A DNA stretch of 64,000 bases from Leptodactylus fallax (taxonomy: Eukaryota > Chordata > Amphibia > Anura > Leptodactylidae): contig CAMRHE010000508.1 of assembly GCA_947044405.1 (NCBI GenBank), forward strand, positions 62,001 through 126,000. The letters run 5' to 3'. Every line of letters begins with the position of its first letter. The stretch's first letter is position 1. Shown piece after piece: positions 59,301 through 61,570 of the stretch. The translations under genes were made by a program, and so were the position numbers. Under the pieces are notes generated by a model. It saw only the letters and a program-made list of their open reading frames with translations, made no database searches and was not told the DNA's origin.

Positions 59301-59717
59301 AGCTCACCGCCTTCCCCGCCGAGAGAATAATTGCTGTTTCTTTTGACTTCACATAATGCTGTGTTTTCCTTCTGGTTGGAAATATTACTAGAAGAGGGGG
59401 GGTTGTTCTTAGCCTGGCGTGGCTCATCTCATTAACACGTCCGGGGCCAGACTCACCCGTAAGCCCTGTGGACAGTGAGGTGTGTCTGTACTGACGGGAC
59501 ATCCAATATCACAGGACTACTATAACTGACCCCCGAGAGTCTAGGCTTTTGCGTTCAATTCCTGTTAAATGCATGTAAAATAAAATGTCACTAAGTCACA
59601 AGGCCTGATATACTGTATGACACTACTACTATACTCTCTGCAGATGATGTGAGTATGACTCCGCGGGATGAGGTGCTCATTGATATTGATGATAAAGAAC
59701 CACTGATCCCGACTCAG
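1263..59717 (+). CDS. DYSF: Dysferlin gene, interior 20 exons (both ends outside window)
   Basis: Dysferlin is a large tail-anchored membrane protein of muscle sarcolemma and T-tubules that promotes calcium-dependent vesicle fusion and membrane resealing. This entry gives the gene span; the exons are listed separately. Joining the 20 exons gives 826 complete codons without a stop, matching the middle of the roughly 2,080-residue vertebrate protein: FerA/FerB, outer and inner DysF, C2D and C2E. The N-terminal C2A-C2C, C2F-C2G and the transmembrane anchor are outside the window. Dysferlin-type rather than myoferlin-type residues occur throughout ([33 protein letters not shown]). All introns are GT-AG. 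The span is stretched mainly by repeats. Family assignment is very secure; species is inferred. Confidence 0.96.
1388..2184 (+). other. Introns a/b and b/c
   Basis: Short introns at 1388-1722 and 1830-2184 flank exon b. No repeat or other element was recognised. The acceptors follow pyrimidine-rich tracts. Confidence 0.8.
1723..1829 (+). CDS. DYSF: Dysferlin exon b (FerA helix region)
   Basis: Acceptor CTTGTCTACAG|GAA and donor TGCAG|GTACAT. It enters in phase 0 and exits after two bases of a codon (AG), which the next exon completes to AGT (Ser). The translation begins [15 protein letters not shown] and continues [20 protein letters not shown]. It corresponds to the mammalian LEQVHLALKAQC..DVDSLVAQL segment and is one of the more diverged parts of the protein. 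Confidence 0.93.
2185..2377 (+). CDS. DYSF: Dysferlin exon c (FerA domain)
   Basis: Acceptor TCTTATGTCCAG|TTATCC and donor GAGGAG|GTGAGA. The first base completes a Ser codon; exit is phase 0. The peptide runs [20 protein letters not shown], then [20 protein letters not shown], and ends [17 protein letters not shown]. The amphipathic helical LSQI..AAL and [11 protein letters not shown] motifs are typical of FerA, a helical bundle thought to bind membranes. Confidence 0.95.
2378..4618 (+). other. Intron c/d, apart from the listed repeat
   Basis: This 2.2-kb intron holds the TTAA element at 3358-3712. A weaker candidate dispersed repeat lies at about 2437-2745; it starts TTAAAGGGATTGCGCAGCC and ends in ACCCTTAAG. 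Nothing was recognised in 2750-3357 or 3713-4600. The intron ends in a strong T-rich acceptor tract. Confidence 0.7.
3358..3712. mobile_element. Palindromic TTAA-type MITE, copy 1
   Basis: Terminal inverted repeats: TAAAGAGGACCTTTCACCAC at the left, with the matching GGTGAAGGGACCTCTTTA at the right. The subterminal CCAACTCCAACTC also pairs with GAGTTGGAGTTGG. No coding capacity. The same family occurs at 18987-19357 and 49060-49426, where intact TTAA flanks both ends, suggesting piggyBac-type mobilisation. In this copy the flanking TTAA is degraded. Confidence 0.85.
4619..4774 (+). CDS. DYSF: Dysferlin exon d (FerB domain)
   Basis: Acceptor after a long T run, TTTTTCAG|CCGCAG; donor CTTAAA|GTATGT; phase 0 at both ends. 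It begins [20 protein letters not shown] and continues [20 protein letters not shown], then [12 protein letters not shown]. The PDI(V/I)IWML..DKRVAY..(V/I)PAHQVL signature is the FerB domain. The CGK.CGK Cys pair is kept as in dysferlin. Confidence 0.97.
5265..5585. mobile_element. Degenerate dispersed element, family X copy 1
   Basis: Contains GGGCTGACAGCTATTC, GCTCAGCCAAG, GTTGAAATTCAACATGTCTG and TTTGGCCGATCC. Related but diverged segments occur at 57690-57975 and 59985-60240 in the same order (AGCTATTCCTTCTGA, the CTGAGGC region, TTCAACATG). It is probably a non-autonomous DNA transposon. The boundaries are approximate and no family name is claimed. Confidence 0.5.
5957..6775 (+). mobile_element. 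Degenerate Tc1/mariner-type transposon
   Basis: The inverted ends are GGTTTTACATTATAAGGACA near 5959 and the complement of TGTCCTGATATGGAAAACC near 6754-6772. Their similarity continues inward for about 60 bp (TAGAAGGTCTTAAAATTAG against TAGAAAGTCTAAAAATTAG). Inside lies a broken transposase reading frame. At about 820 bp it is roughly half the usual length of an intact Tc1-like element, so it is internally deleted and inactive. Confidence 0.75.
6226..6700 (+). pseudogene. Broken Tc1-like transposase remnant
   Basis: Frame pieces read [18 protein letters not shown], the usual Tc1 N-terminus with its helix-turn-helix, and later [14 protein letters not shown] and [10 protein letters not shown], the DDE-domain landmarks. 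Several stops and indels separate them and the middle of the gene is missing. It cannot encode a functional enzyme. The identification rests on recognised family motifs. Confidence 0.75.
6936..7067 (+). CDS. DYSF: Dysferlin exon e (FerB/DysF link)
   Basis: Acceptor CTTTTTCCAG|TTC and donor GAATCG|GTAACG; phase 0 in and out. The peptide starts [20 protein letters not shown] and continues [20 protein letters not shown], ending FAES. The GKLSVFAE motif leads into the outer DysFN domain. The donor lacks the usual +5 G and is slightly weak. Confidence 0.96.
7200..9900. repeat. Pyrimidine-rich 30-bp minisatellite with degenerate pentamer flank
   Basis: The regular core is at about 7730-9815. Its 30-bp unit is GATCCTATCACATCC followed by TATTCCATCCCATCT, about 70 copies. 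The unit reads as six pentamers (GATCC TATCA CATCC TATTC CATCC CATCT). The left flank from 7200 is an irregular field of TATCC/CATCC-like words, suggesting the array grew from pentameric low-complexity DNA. A block at 7851-8000 recurs about 880 bp later. The + strand is very poor in G. Confidence 0.95.
10064..10273. mobile_element. Small MITE with AGGCCTCATGCAC-type ends
   Basis: Left end ATAGGCCTCATGCACAGTAC; the right end is GTCGAGTGTATGAGGCCTTA, its imperfect inverse complement. About 210 bp, non-coding, located about 100 bp before exon f. Confidence 0.6.
10380..10546 (+). CDS. DYSF: Dysferlin exon f (outer DysFN domain)
   Basis: Acceptor CTTTGTCTTGCAG|TAT and donor AAGAC|GTGAGT. It exits with two bases (AC) of a Thr codon. 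The peptide runs [40 protein letters not shown], then [15 protein letters not shown]. The [12 protein letters not shown] block and the tryptophan-rich GW.WAGDW motif define the outer DysF N-terminal part. The Trp residues are those that stack against arginines in known DysF structures. Confidence 0.98.
10547..13262 (+). other. Intron f/g, left part
   Basis: No gene or clear element was found. A short motif, GTGGAAAAGTGGC with flanking similarity (ATTGAGTCA or GTTGAGTCAAG just before it), occurs near 12290-12350 and again near 13186-13235, a sign of a dispersed repeat. An AT-rich stretch lies at 11220-11310. The rest of the 2.7 kb is unremarkable. Confidence 0.6.
13263..14328. mobile_element. 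1-kb palindromic insertion with 14-bp target-site duplication
   Basis: Two arms of about 440 bp (about 13280-13725 and 13865-14314) are near-perfect inverse complements with only scattered mismatches, around a central spacer. The insertion is bounded by the direct repeat ATTTCCACAAATAT at 13263-13276 and 14315-14328. Both outer ends carry TCAAAAAAAGAAAAA-type sequence. The inner start of the right arm near 13842 carries the same motif, so the right half may be a complete element by itself and the left half an inverted second copy. CpG-rich inside; no long conserved frame. Family not recognised. Confidence 0.85.
14329..16186 (+). other. Intron f/g, right part
   Basis: Apart from a palindromic element at 15396-15593, the stretch shows no recognisable gene. 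From about 15700 to 16030 it is A/T-rich with repeated words like AATACCACCA and ATAATA, a weak low-complexity pattern. Confidence 0.6.
15396..15593. mobile_element. Palindromic element ending in CAACCCCTTTAA
   Basis: The left half (AACCATGTCTGCC, TAGAAACAGCACCACCCC, TGTCCAC) is mirrored by the right half (GGACAGGTGTAGTGC, TGTTTCTAGATGAAGGCAG, ACATG). The centre is close to CATTTACTTCAATG. The right edge is TTTAA. A related half-copy is visible near 24250-24330 (TTGCAGTTCACCTCCATTCA). Confidence 0.65.
16187..16301 (+). CDS. DYSF: Dysferlin exon g (outer/inner DysF)
   Basis: Acceptor TTGTTTCCCCAG|A and donor GATGTG|GTATGG. The first base completes ACA (Thr) with the previous exon. The peptide is [20 protein letters not shown], then [19 protein letters not shown]. 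The DAGH.(S/T)F..EV(F/Y).N motif and the R.PGG.W loop are DysF landmarks. Exit is phase 0. Confidence 0.97.
16625..16964. mobile_element. TTAA-flanked MITE with AAAGGGGTTGTCC ends
   Basis: Starts TTAAAGGGGTTGTCCCATTA and ends GGACAACCCCTTTAA. The inverted ends extend through AAAGACACTTATC. TTAA occurs at both edges (16625-16628 and 16961-16964). 340 bp, non-coding, the piggyBac-like insertion pattern. Related ends are seen at 39434-39739, 63360-63663 and, truncated, 35045-35135. Confidence 0.85.
16966..18046. mobile_element. Probable MITE enlarged by an internal minisatellite
   Basis: Left end AAGGTCCCCATACACTTTTA; right end TAATGTGTATGGACACCTAA, its imperfect inverse complement. Such ends normally bound elements of a few hundred bp. 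Here the interior contains a degenerate 30-bp array (17306-17610), giving about 1.08 kb. Alternatively the two ends belong to different insertions. Confidence 0.5.
17306..17610. repeat. Degenerate 30-bp minisatellite
   Basis: About ten units resembling GGGCACCAGGAAGGGGACAT followed by TATACTGTGG. The first four are nearly identical; later ones are diverged and vary in length. G-rich on the + strand. Confidence 0.85.
18047..18743 (+). other. Intron g/h, remainder
   Basis: A possible dispersed repeat lies at 18190-18545. It contains CAGCAAACGAAACATCAC and ends near GGATAACCCCTTT, whose tail resembles other repeats here. No gene was recognised. Confidence 0.5.
18744..18849 (+). CDS. DYSF: Dysferlin exon h (inner DysFN)
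   Basis: Acceptor CACAACTTTCAG|AAT and donor CAGG|GTAAGG. It enters in phase 0 and exits after one base of a Gly codon. The peptide is [20 protein letters not shown], then [15 protein letters not shown]. It carries the conserved CP.GW.WED.EW tryptophan cluster and NRAVDE, hallmarks of the inner DysF domain. Confidence 0.98.
18850..20376 (+). other. Intron h/i
   Basis: Contains a TTAA MITE at 18987-19357 and a T tract of about 24 bases at 20310-20333 close to the acceptor of exon i. Nothing else was recognised. Confidence 0.65.
18987..19357. mobile_element. Palindromic TTAA-type MITE, copy 2
   Basis: TTAAAGAGGACCCTTCACC at the left is the inverse complement of GAGAGGTCCTCTTTAA at the right. 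TTAA is present at both boundaries. The same internal layout as the copy at 3358-3712: a CAACTCCAA...CTTT subterminal, a CAGGTGGGCGGTC core and a CGGAATCAGTGGA-like segment. Confidence 0.88.
20377..20519 (+). CDS. DYSF: Dysferlin exon i (inner DysFC, Arg-rich)
   Basis: Acceptor ACTTTTCTGCAG|GC and donor AAAAAG|GTAATT. The two entry bases complete a Gly codon; exit is phase 0. The peptide is [20 protein letters not shown], then [20 protein letters not shown], ending [19 protein letters not shown] and the [11 protein letters not shown] block supply the arginines that interleave with tryptophans in the DysF fold. Confidence 0.98.
20906..21160 (-). pseudogene. Transposase C-terminal remnant (DDE superfamily)
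   Basis: Read on the minus strand, a short frame gives [17 protein letters not shown], then [19 protein letters not shown]. This resembles the [17 protein letters not shown]...KVY.NKP.T..ELK stretch at the catalytic end of mariner-like DDE transposases. The Trp expected after FFL is lost, and upstream sequence is frame-broken. Only the tail of a gene is present; the family cannot be fixed further. Confidence 0.6.
22450..22870. repeat. Dispersed repeat, copy A (pair with 24810-25190)
   Basis: Shares an ordered series of words with the sequence 2.35 kb downstream: CAAGCTTC, CTTTTTGTGTCACAACCTCC, CTTGACTA, ACCAACTGCTA, TTTCTGACAGTGGAAGG and the TCTTATAGTT/CCTATAGTTACACC region. Divergence is substantial, so the insertions are old. 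Non-coding. Confidence 0.7.
23617..23822. mobile_element. Small MITE with TGAGGCCACA ends
   Basis: Left end TGAGGCCACATATTACAGAA followed by AAGCTGCGTTTTTTGG; the right end, CAACGAGTGGCCTCA preceded by CCCCAGCTTTTCTG, is its imperfect inverse complement. About 205 bp with inner symmetry around the AAAGCCAAGAATG region. I associate this type with anuran genomes from memory only. Confidence 0.75.
23985..24158 (+). CDS. DYSF: Dysferlin exon j (outer DysFC)
   Basis: Acceptor CTACTCATAG|CAC and donor TCTCTG|GTAAGT; phase 0 at both ends. The peptide is [20 protein letters not shown], then [20 protein letters not shown], ending [30 protein letters not shown] and [12 protein letters not shown] close the outer DysF domain. 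The acidic DESESE linker is more charged than the mammalian equivalent. Confidence 0.98.
24810..25190. repeat. Dispersed repeat, copy B
   Basis: Homologous to 22450-22870 in the same orientation: CAAGCTTCACATTCCC, CCCTTTGTGCCACAACCTCC, CCTTGACTATATGG, ACCAACTGCTAATTTTG, TTTCTGACAGTGGAAGGTTG and CAACTCTTATAGTTGCATCA. The two copies bracket exon j. Confidence 0.7.
25370..25690. repeat. Dispersed repeat rich in GGAAACAGGGCAAGG-like words
   Basis: Irregular series of short words of the AGTCAGG/CAGGAA/GGCAAGG type ending near ACCCCCCCGCCTCAACC. A similar purine-rich stretch is at 32420-32730. It looks like part of a larger retro- or DNA element, but no coding domain is visible. Confidence 0.4.
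27575..28080. repeat. T-rich dispersed element starting TTTTAACCACTTCAGGAC
   Basis: Begins with TTTTAACCACTTCAGGACTG, followed by a 22-base T run and several further T and A tracts. The opening motif recalls a repeat end I associate with frog genomes; the rest is low complexity. Boundaries are uncertain. Confidence 0.4.
30537..30975. repeat. Diverged direct duplication, about 305 bp apart
   Basis: Segment 30537-30670 (CAGCTCCACCTGGCATC; GAGTTCACCGGATGAGGGCT; ACTTCTTTATGTG; ACTATGATA) is echoed by 30840-30970 (CAGCTCCACCTTACATC; GAGTTAACCGGATTGGGGCC; ACCTCTTCATGTA; CCATGATA). An old local duplication or two copies of one element. Confidence 0.65.
32420..32730. repeat. Purine-rich dispersed repeat
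   Basis: Irregular AGGTCAGGGCAGGCAGCAGA-like words, comparable in style to 25370-25690. Non-coding; the small frames across it lack recognisable domains. Confidence 0.35.
33039..33132 (+). CDS. DYSF: Dysferlin exon k (DysF-C2D linker)
   Basis: Acceptor CTCTTTTCATAG|GGT; donor GATT|GTCAGT, a canonical GT but a weak consensus. The peptide is [20 protein letters not shown], then [11 protein letters not shown], with one base left over for the next codon (Tyr). It matches mammalian [28 protein letters not shown]. Confidence 0.95.
33286..33363 (+). CDS. DYSF: Dysferlin exon l (start of C2D)
   Basis: Acceptor CTCTCTTACAG|AT and donor TCAG|GTAAGA. The split codon gives Tyr at entry; one base (G) is carried into the next exon. 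The peptide is [20 protein letters not shown], then DKDSFS. This is the first strands and loop 1 of C2D. The MDKDSFSD calcium-loop aspartates are kept, including the Asp completed in exon m. Confidence 0.97.
33371..35047. repeat. 97-bp minisatellite, about 18 units, with 74-bp variants
   Basis: The unit contains CCAGCAGAATAGTGAGTGCA, GCTCTGGAGTATAATACAGG, ATGTAACTCAGGATCAGTAC and AGGATAAGTAATGTAATG. Full units are 97 bp. Three (33668, 33938, 34733) are 74 bp, missing 23 bp between two TACAGGA words, consistent with slippage deletion. Each short unit is followed by a unit with GCACC/GAGCGC spelling, giving a roughly 270-bp three-unit higher-order repeat. The unit at 34303 carries about 66 bp of foreign sequence (34335-34400). 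The array starts within about 10 bases of the exon-l donor. Confidence 0.95.
35045..35135. mobile_element. Fragment of AAAGGGGTTG-family MITE
   Basis: Contains GTGTCGGACCCCCACTGTTC, CTGATACTGATGCCC and CACCAACCCCTTTAA, matching the right half of the element at 39434-39739. It abuts the end of the 97-bp array, where the left half is missing. Confidence 0.65.
35498..36210. repeat. Tandem triplication, unit about 235-252 bp
   Basis: GAGGAACCATGACTAGAT occurs at 35521, 35756 and 36008. Each is followed by ACTAAATTAGTCTTGTGGTC, the AGGTGGGGGTC block, CCCACCAATCA and the CTCCACCTCTGG block. The third copy breaks off near CTGTCACGAAGAGG, where unrelated sequence follows. The first copy is the most diverged. 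Non-coding. Confidence 0.88.
37584..37793. repeat. 52-bp tandem repeat, four copies
   Basis: Unit AGGCTATTCCTCAGATTCAT followed by AGTCCTTACAGTATAGAACC and AGCTCCAGGGGT. Starts at 37584, 37636, 37688 and 37740 give an exact 52-bp period. Copies differ at several positions. Confidence 0.92.
37797..38455. repeat. A-rich dispersed repeat
   Basis: Contains AAAGCGCCATTTTTTCGCC, CAAAGTGACAGGTATATC, GTACAATCTGTCCCGCAACA, the GCTCTGTGAG region and AAAAAAGTTATGACTCTTGG. This word order resembles a very common repeat I recall from frog genomes, probably the non-coding end of a transposon. Bounds approximate; no frame retained. Confidence 0.55.
39434..39739. mobile_element. TTAA-flanked MITE, AAAGGGGTTG family
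   Basis: Starts TTAAAGGGGTTGCTCAGTCT and ends GGCTGGACAAACCCTTTAA. The inverted similarity extends through TTTTGATACTGATGACCTAT against its counterpart GGTGATGACCTATTC...AAAAGG. TTAA at both edges. An internal GTCGGACCCCCATCA matches the fragment at 35045. 306 bp. Confidence 0.85.
40603..40784 (+). CDS. DYSF: Dysferlin exon m (C2D core)
   Basis: Acceptor GTCATTATAG|AC and donor ACCTAT|GTGAGT. The entry codon completes Asp; exit is phase 0. The peptide is [40 protein letters not shown], then [20 protein letters not shown], ending Y. SDPY, LNPTWDQ and the YDHDT calcium loop 3 are all intact, so C2D should bind calcium as in other dysferlins. Confidence 0.98.
41141..41281 (+). CDS. DYSF: Dysferlin exon n (end of C2D)
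   Basis: Acceptor CTGTTATGTAG|GGT and donor GAAAAG|GTAAAT; phase 0 at both ends. The peptide is [40 protein letters not shown], then ELIQREK. GADE(F/Y)MGRCIC and [13 protein letters not shown] finish the C2D domain; the first Asp is the last calcium-loop ligand. Confidence 0.98.
41282..44131 (+). other. Intron n/o
   Basis: Contains the 26-bp array. No feature was recognised in 41282-41985 or 43740-44131 apart from the short A/T-rich tract near 41690-41710. Confidence 0.7.
41988..43735. repeat. 26-bp minisatellite, about 65 units
   Basis: Unit GATGAGAACATGGCTGGTCT followed by TCTGTG. Edges are degenerate; the core 42280-43330 is highly regular. A distinctive block (TGGTGTTTGGTAGATAAAAT through GATCCACAATGGATG) occurs near 42430 and again near 43340, 910 bp (35 units) apart, showing a large internal duplication. 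A shorter 104-130 bp higher-order pattern with AAAACAAGG/AGAACAATG variants occupies 42640-42910. The open minus-strand frames are a period effect. Confidence 0.95.
44132..44161 (+). CDS. DYSF: Dysferlin microexon o
   Basis: 30-bp exon, acceptor TCCCTTATAG|CCC and donor CTCGAG|GTATGT; phase 0 at both ends. It encodes [10 protein letters not shown], almost identical to mammalian PAIHHIPGFE, in the linker between C2D and C2E. Too short for any frame scan; identified by homology and splice sites. Confidence 0.93.
44162..44833 (+). other. Intron o/p
   Basis: 672 bp between the two microexons. No repeat or gene was recognised. Confidence 0.7.
44834..44860 (+). CDS. DYSF: Dysferlin microexon p (diverged linker)
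   Basis: 27-bp exon, acceptor ATTTTTCAACAG|GGT and donor GGCGAG|GTAAGA; phase 0 at both ends. It encodes GEISGVLGE, which sits where mammals have VQETSRILDE, so one codon is missing and the match is weak. Strong splice sites, position and phase support it. Skipping it would keep the frame, so alternative splicing is possible. Confidence 0.82.
45606..45861. mobile_element. MITE with GGCTAGGTTCACA ends
   Basis: The left end GGGCTAGGTTCACATCTATG and the right end CTAGTGTGAACCTAGCCTAA are inverse complements. The inner GCTAGTGT also pairs with ACACTAGTG. About 256 bp; an internal inverted motif AAAGTCCTGAGCGGAGGACTTT is split by its loop. hAT-like style, name not claimed. Confidence 0.8.
47654..47826. 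mobile_element. MITE with TTAGTCTGGGTTCACA ends
   Basis: Left TTAGTCTGGGTTCACACC; right GATGTGAACACAGCCTAA, its imperfect inverse complement. About 173 bp, related in style to 45606-45861. Confidence 0.7.
48728..48835 (+). CDS. DYSF: Dysferlin exon q (linker into C2E)
   Basis: Acceptor TTTTTTCCCCTCAG|ACA and donor ATAGAG|GTGAGT; phase 0 in and out. The peptide is [20 protein letters not shown], then [28 protein letters not shown](I/V)YM(V/I)PQ.IKP.LQRTAIE is dysferlin-specific; myoferlin lacks DLPYPPPQ. It begins the C2E domain. Confidence 0.97.
48836..50112 (+). other. Intron q/r
   Basis: Contains the TTAA MITE at 49060-49426 and a T run followed by TTTATTTATTTATTTAT near 49460-49482. Nothing else was recognised. 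Confidence 0.7.
49060..49426. mobile_element. Palindromic TTAA-type MITE, copy 3
   Basis: TTAAAGAGGACTTTTAACC at the left and GGTGAAATGTTCTCTTTAA at the right. TTAA borders both ends. Same internal order as copies at 3358 and 18987 (CTACTGACAGGTAGGTGG, CGGAATCAGTGGG, GAAGGATGCAAAG). All three copies are clearly diverged from one another. Confidence 0.87.
50113..50274 (+). CDS. DYSF: Dysferlin exon r (C2E)
   Basis: Acceptor CTGACGGCAG|GTT and donor GAAGTG|GTAAGA; phase 0 at both ends. The peptide is [40 protein letters not shown], then [27 protein letters not shown] and SPSL(V/I)VECG are C2E signatures. The run of eight A near 50229-50237 does not disturb the frame. Confidence 0.98.
50275..51893 (+). 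other. Intron r/s
   Basis: A possible diverged MITE is bounded by AGGGTGCTCTCACACTTGTG (about 50970) and GATGTGAACATAACCTG (about 51225). The pair is weak. Near 51350-51540 a TGATGTCACATGCATCA-like palindromic motif recurs. No gene was recognised. Confidence 0.5.
51894..52059 (+). CDS. DYSF: Dysferlin exon s (end of C2E)
   Basis: Acceptor TCTTGTTTCAG|AGA; donor GCAG|GTACGA. Phase 0 entry; one base is left over. The peptide is [40 protein letters not shown], then [19 protein letters not shown](E/D)[17 protein letters not shown] is strongly conserved; the acidic tail after CDP diverges from mammals. Confidence 0.97.
52432..56845. repeat. 30-bp minisatellite, about 147 copies
   Basis: Unit ATAATGACAGGCTGACACTT followed by GGGGTACAGG. 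A 29-bp unit at about 55836-55858 (ACACCGGGG) shifts the phase once. Variant patterns show internal duplications: roughly 53550-54050 reappears 840 bp (28 units) later, and a 53401-53530 pattern reappears 720 bp later. The period is divisible by three and the unit lacks stops in four frames, which creates reading frames over 1,000 codons on both strands. No splice, start or homology evidence makes them genes. Confidence 0.97.
57690..57975. mobile_element. Degenerate dispersed element, family X copy 2
   Basis: Includes CCAGCTATTCCTTCTGATCC, CTGAGGCTTATCTTCTCTGA and a right end ACGTGTATGAACACCTTA. Shares word order with 5265-5585 and 59985-60240. It immediately precedes the TTAA of the next element. 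Confidence 0.5.
57977..58456. mobile_element. TTAA-flanked MITE
   Basis: Left end TTAAAATGGACCTCCACTTT; right end AGTTGTTTCACTACTCTTTAA. Inverted similarity continues inward for about 75 bp (the TTTTCAGAAATGAA and AAACTTTGTAATATAT stretches pair with TTCATTTATGAAAA and ATCACAAAGTTTAATATAT). About 480 bp; non-coding. Confidence 0.78.
59644..59717 (+). CDS. DYSF: Dysferlin exon t (post-C2E linker)
   Basis: Acceptor ACTCTCTGCAG|AT and donor ACTCAG|GTAAGA. The two entry bases complete an Asp codon; exit is phase 0. The peptide is [20 protein letters not shown], then LIPTQ. DDVS....(E/D)[13 protein letters not shown] is diagnostic of dysferlin. The next expected block (E-EEFIDWWSKF) was not found before the window ends. 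Confidence 0.96.
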
Positions 59718-59984
59718 GTAAGACCCCTAATCTCATGTTATTCACTTGTGTAATATACTGTATAATATAATGGAAAATCAAAAAGTATCAGTTCCAAAAA
59801 CATTTGGTTGACTCAACTGAACCCCATGTGCCAATACTACAGTGAATATCTTCATATATCAAAAATGACATTGTAGGTAGGATAAAGGTCATTCTACGTC
59901 TGCCATAGTAGGTAAGGACTACAAATTGGTCAGACCATGAAGTTTTTCAGATTCCCGTAGGAGCTCCAAGATGCCCATTGCTCT

Positions 59985-60240
59985 CCACACATGTAAGATC
60001 TGGTGCCAACCTGAAGCTATCCCTGAGCTCCCCATGCACATTCATGCTTGACTCGGTAAATATGTCTGTTTTTACCATTGAGAGAGGGAAACAAGCCACT
60101 ATTGGACCTCTCTGAGGCAGATTATCTTCTGCAGGAGAAAAGGGTTGGGCATATTGGATTTCAACATGTGAAGTCCTTCATTTTTTTTGGTATCTGCCAT
60201 TGTAGGACAGTGGAGAAGCTCTTCATATAACCTACCATCA
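59985..60240. mobile_element. Degenerate dispersed element, family X copy 3
   Basis: Contains CTCTGAGGCAGATTATCTTC, GGAGAAAAGGGTTGGGCATA and GATTTCAACATGTGAAG, in the same order as the corresponding parts at 5400-5470 and 57780-57860. Ends not defined. Confidence 0.45.
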
Positions 60241-61395
60241 AGTCAAATTTTTCCCACCCATGAGTTTCCAGTGTCTTTTAGAGACAGTTGCCAAAATGGG
60301 TTCCGTAAGTAGGATAAAAATAGGAATTGTCCATCATGGAGATCAGTGGATGGAAACATTGACGTAACTGTGTTGGATAATTTTTTGAAACTTATTTTTG
60401 ATTCCATATGAGAAGATAGTTGGGATATGTCAGTATAGATTGGAGGGCCAAACCAACACAGTGGCTCAGGGGTTACTGCTGTTCCTCTAAATATGGAGTT
60501 TATTCTTCCCTTGCTTATCTATCCCAAAACATTATCATAACTCAATAGGATTCTTAAAAATTGTCCCTAAAAAATTGCAGTGTAAAAATAAGCAGCCATA
60601 TATCAATACTCAAAGTAGTGTTAGGCATAAACAAATAATTTCCCACCTCACTCTTCTGCTACGATCCTCCTCAACACGTGAATATATTAGACCTTCTCCG
60701 GCTACAAGCCCTTCTGTGCCGCTCAAAGCCATAAAGTTTATCCTGTGGGTGATGTTCTTAATTTGTGTTATTTTGCAAGTTAAGCCTATAGGAGAACTTG
60801 ACTGAGGACCTCACAATGAGTCCTTCATCACTTCAGTCCTTTACGTTCCTATAGATCTCTGCAAATTCCACTTGTAGGCCACCACTTACCAGTGGTTACT
60901 TCTTTCCGGGTTCTTGGTTTTTGTGGTCGCTGTTTAATGTAATTTCCCAAACGGATGCCAACGCCGTCCAGGCTTTAGTGAGGAGAGTGCCAGGAAATTT
61001 ATGATGTTGAGTAAAGGTCGTTTGCCCTCACGGCAACCTCTCTCCTCATTCATGGTCCTCAGGGATGGGTGGCTACAGGCCCGTTAAATAAAGAACCTCT
61101 AAAAATAGGATAAATAAAGCCATCTGGACAATTTAATGTATGTTTATATATAGTATTATATTTTATACAGATGTAGTTACACCAACAAAAGTAGTCCAAC
61201 CTGTTGTAGAGGTACCTCATAGATCCATCAATACAAGGTACATATCTCTCCGAGGGATGACTAAAGTGGTTGTCCAGAATTTTTTTTTTTTCCAAATGAT
61301 AGTTTTTTGCAGTATAAATGCTTTTGTAATATACTGTCATTAAAAAATTGAGCATCTTATATGAGTCTCTTGCCCATTTCTTGACAGGTAGTCTC

Positions 61396-61441
61396 TCTCT
61401 CGACACAGGATGATATACTTCCAACCTTCTGTGTCGAGAGA
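61396..61441. other. Perfect 13-bp inverted repeat (hairpin)
   Basis: TCTCTCGACACAG at 61396-61408 and CTGTGTCGAGAGA at 61429-61441 with a 20-base loop. No T run follows and no known RNA family was recognised. It may be the end of a small element. Confidence 0.6.
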
Positions 61442-61499
61442 CCCTCACCACTCAGCACTCTTCACAATGTCCCTGAGATGCCTCTTAATTTTTATAATA

Positions 61500-61570
61500 T
61501 GTTTCTGCTGGGTCTTGAACCCAGGACCTCTAGTATGCGGGGCTGAGCCAGATACTCACCTCTTACTAGA
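61500..61570 (-). repeat. tRNA-like / SINE relic
   Basis: On the minus strand TGGCTCAGCCC resembles a box A and GGTTCAAGACC a box B, about 20 bases apart, as in tRNA-derived SINEs. A cloverleaf cannot be drawn convincingly and there is no clear SINE tail, so a functional tRNA is unlikely. Confidence 0.3.

Larger units (their letters stand above)
52060..59643 (+). other. Intron s/t (7.6 kb)
   Basis: Dominated by the 4.4-kb 30-bp array. The rest holds a family-X element at 57690-57975 and a TTAA MITE at 57977-58456. A GATATGATATGATGA microrepeat occurs at 52160-52180. No gene was recognised at 56850-57690 or 58460-59640. Confidence 0.7.

Noticed and set aside
61500..61570. Functional tRNA gene
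   Set aside because: Only box-like motifs are present; a full cloverleaf with paired acceptor stem could not be made.
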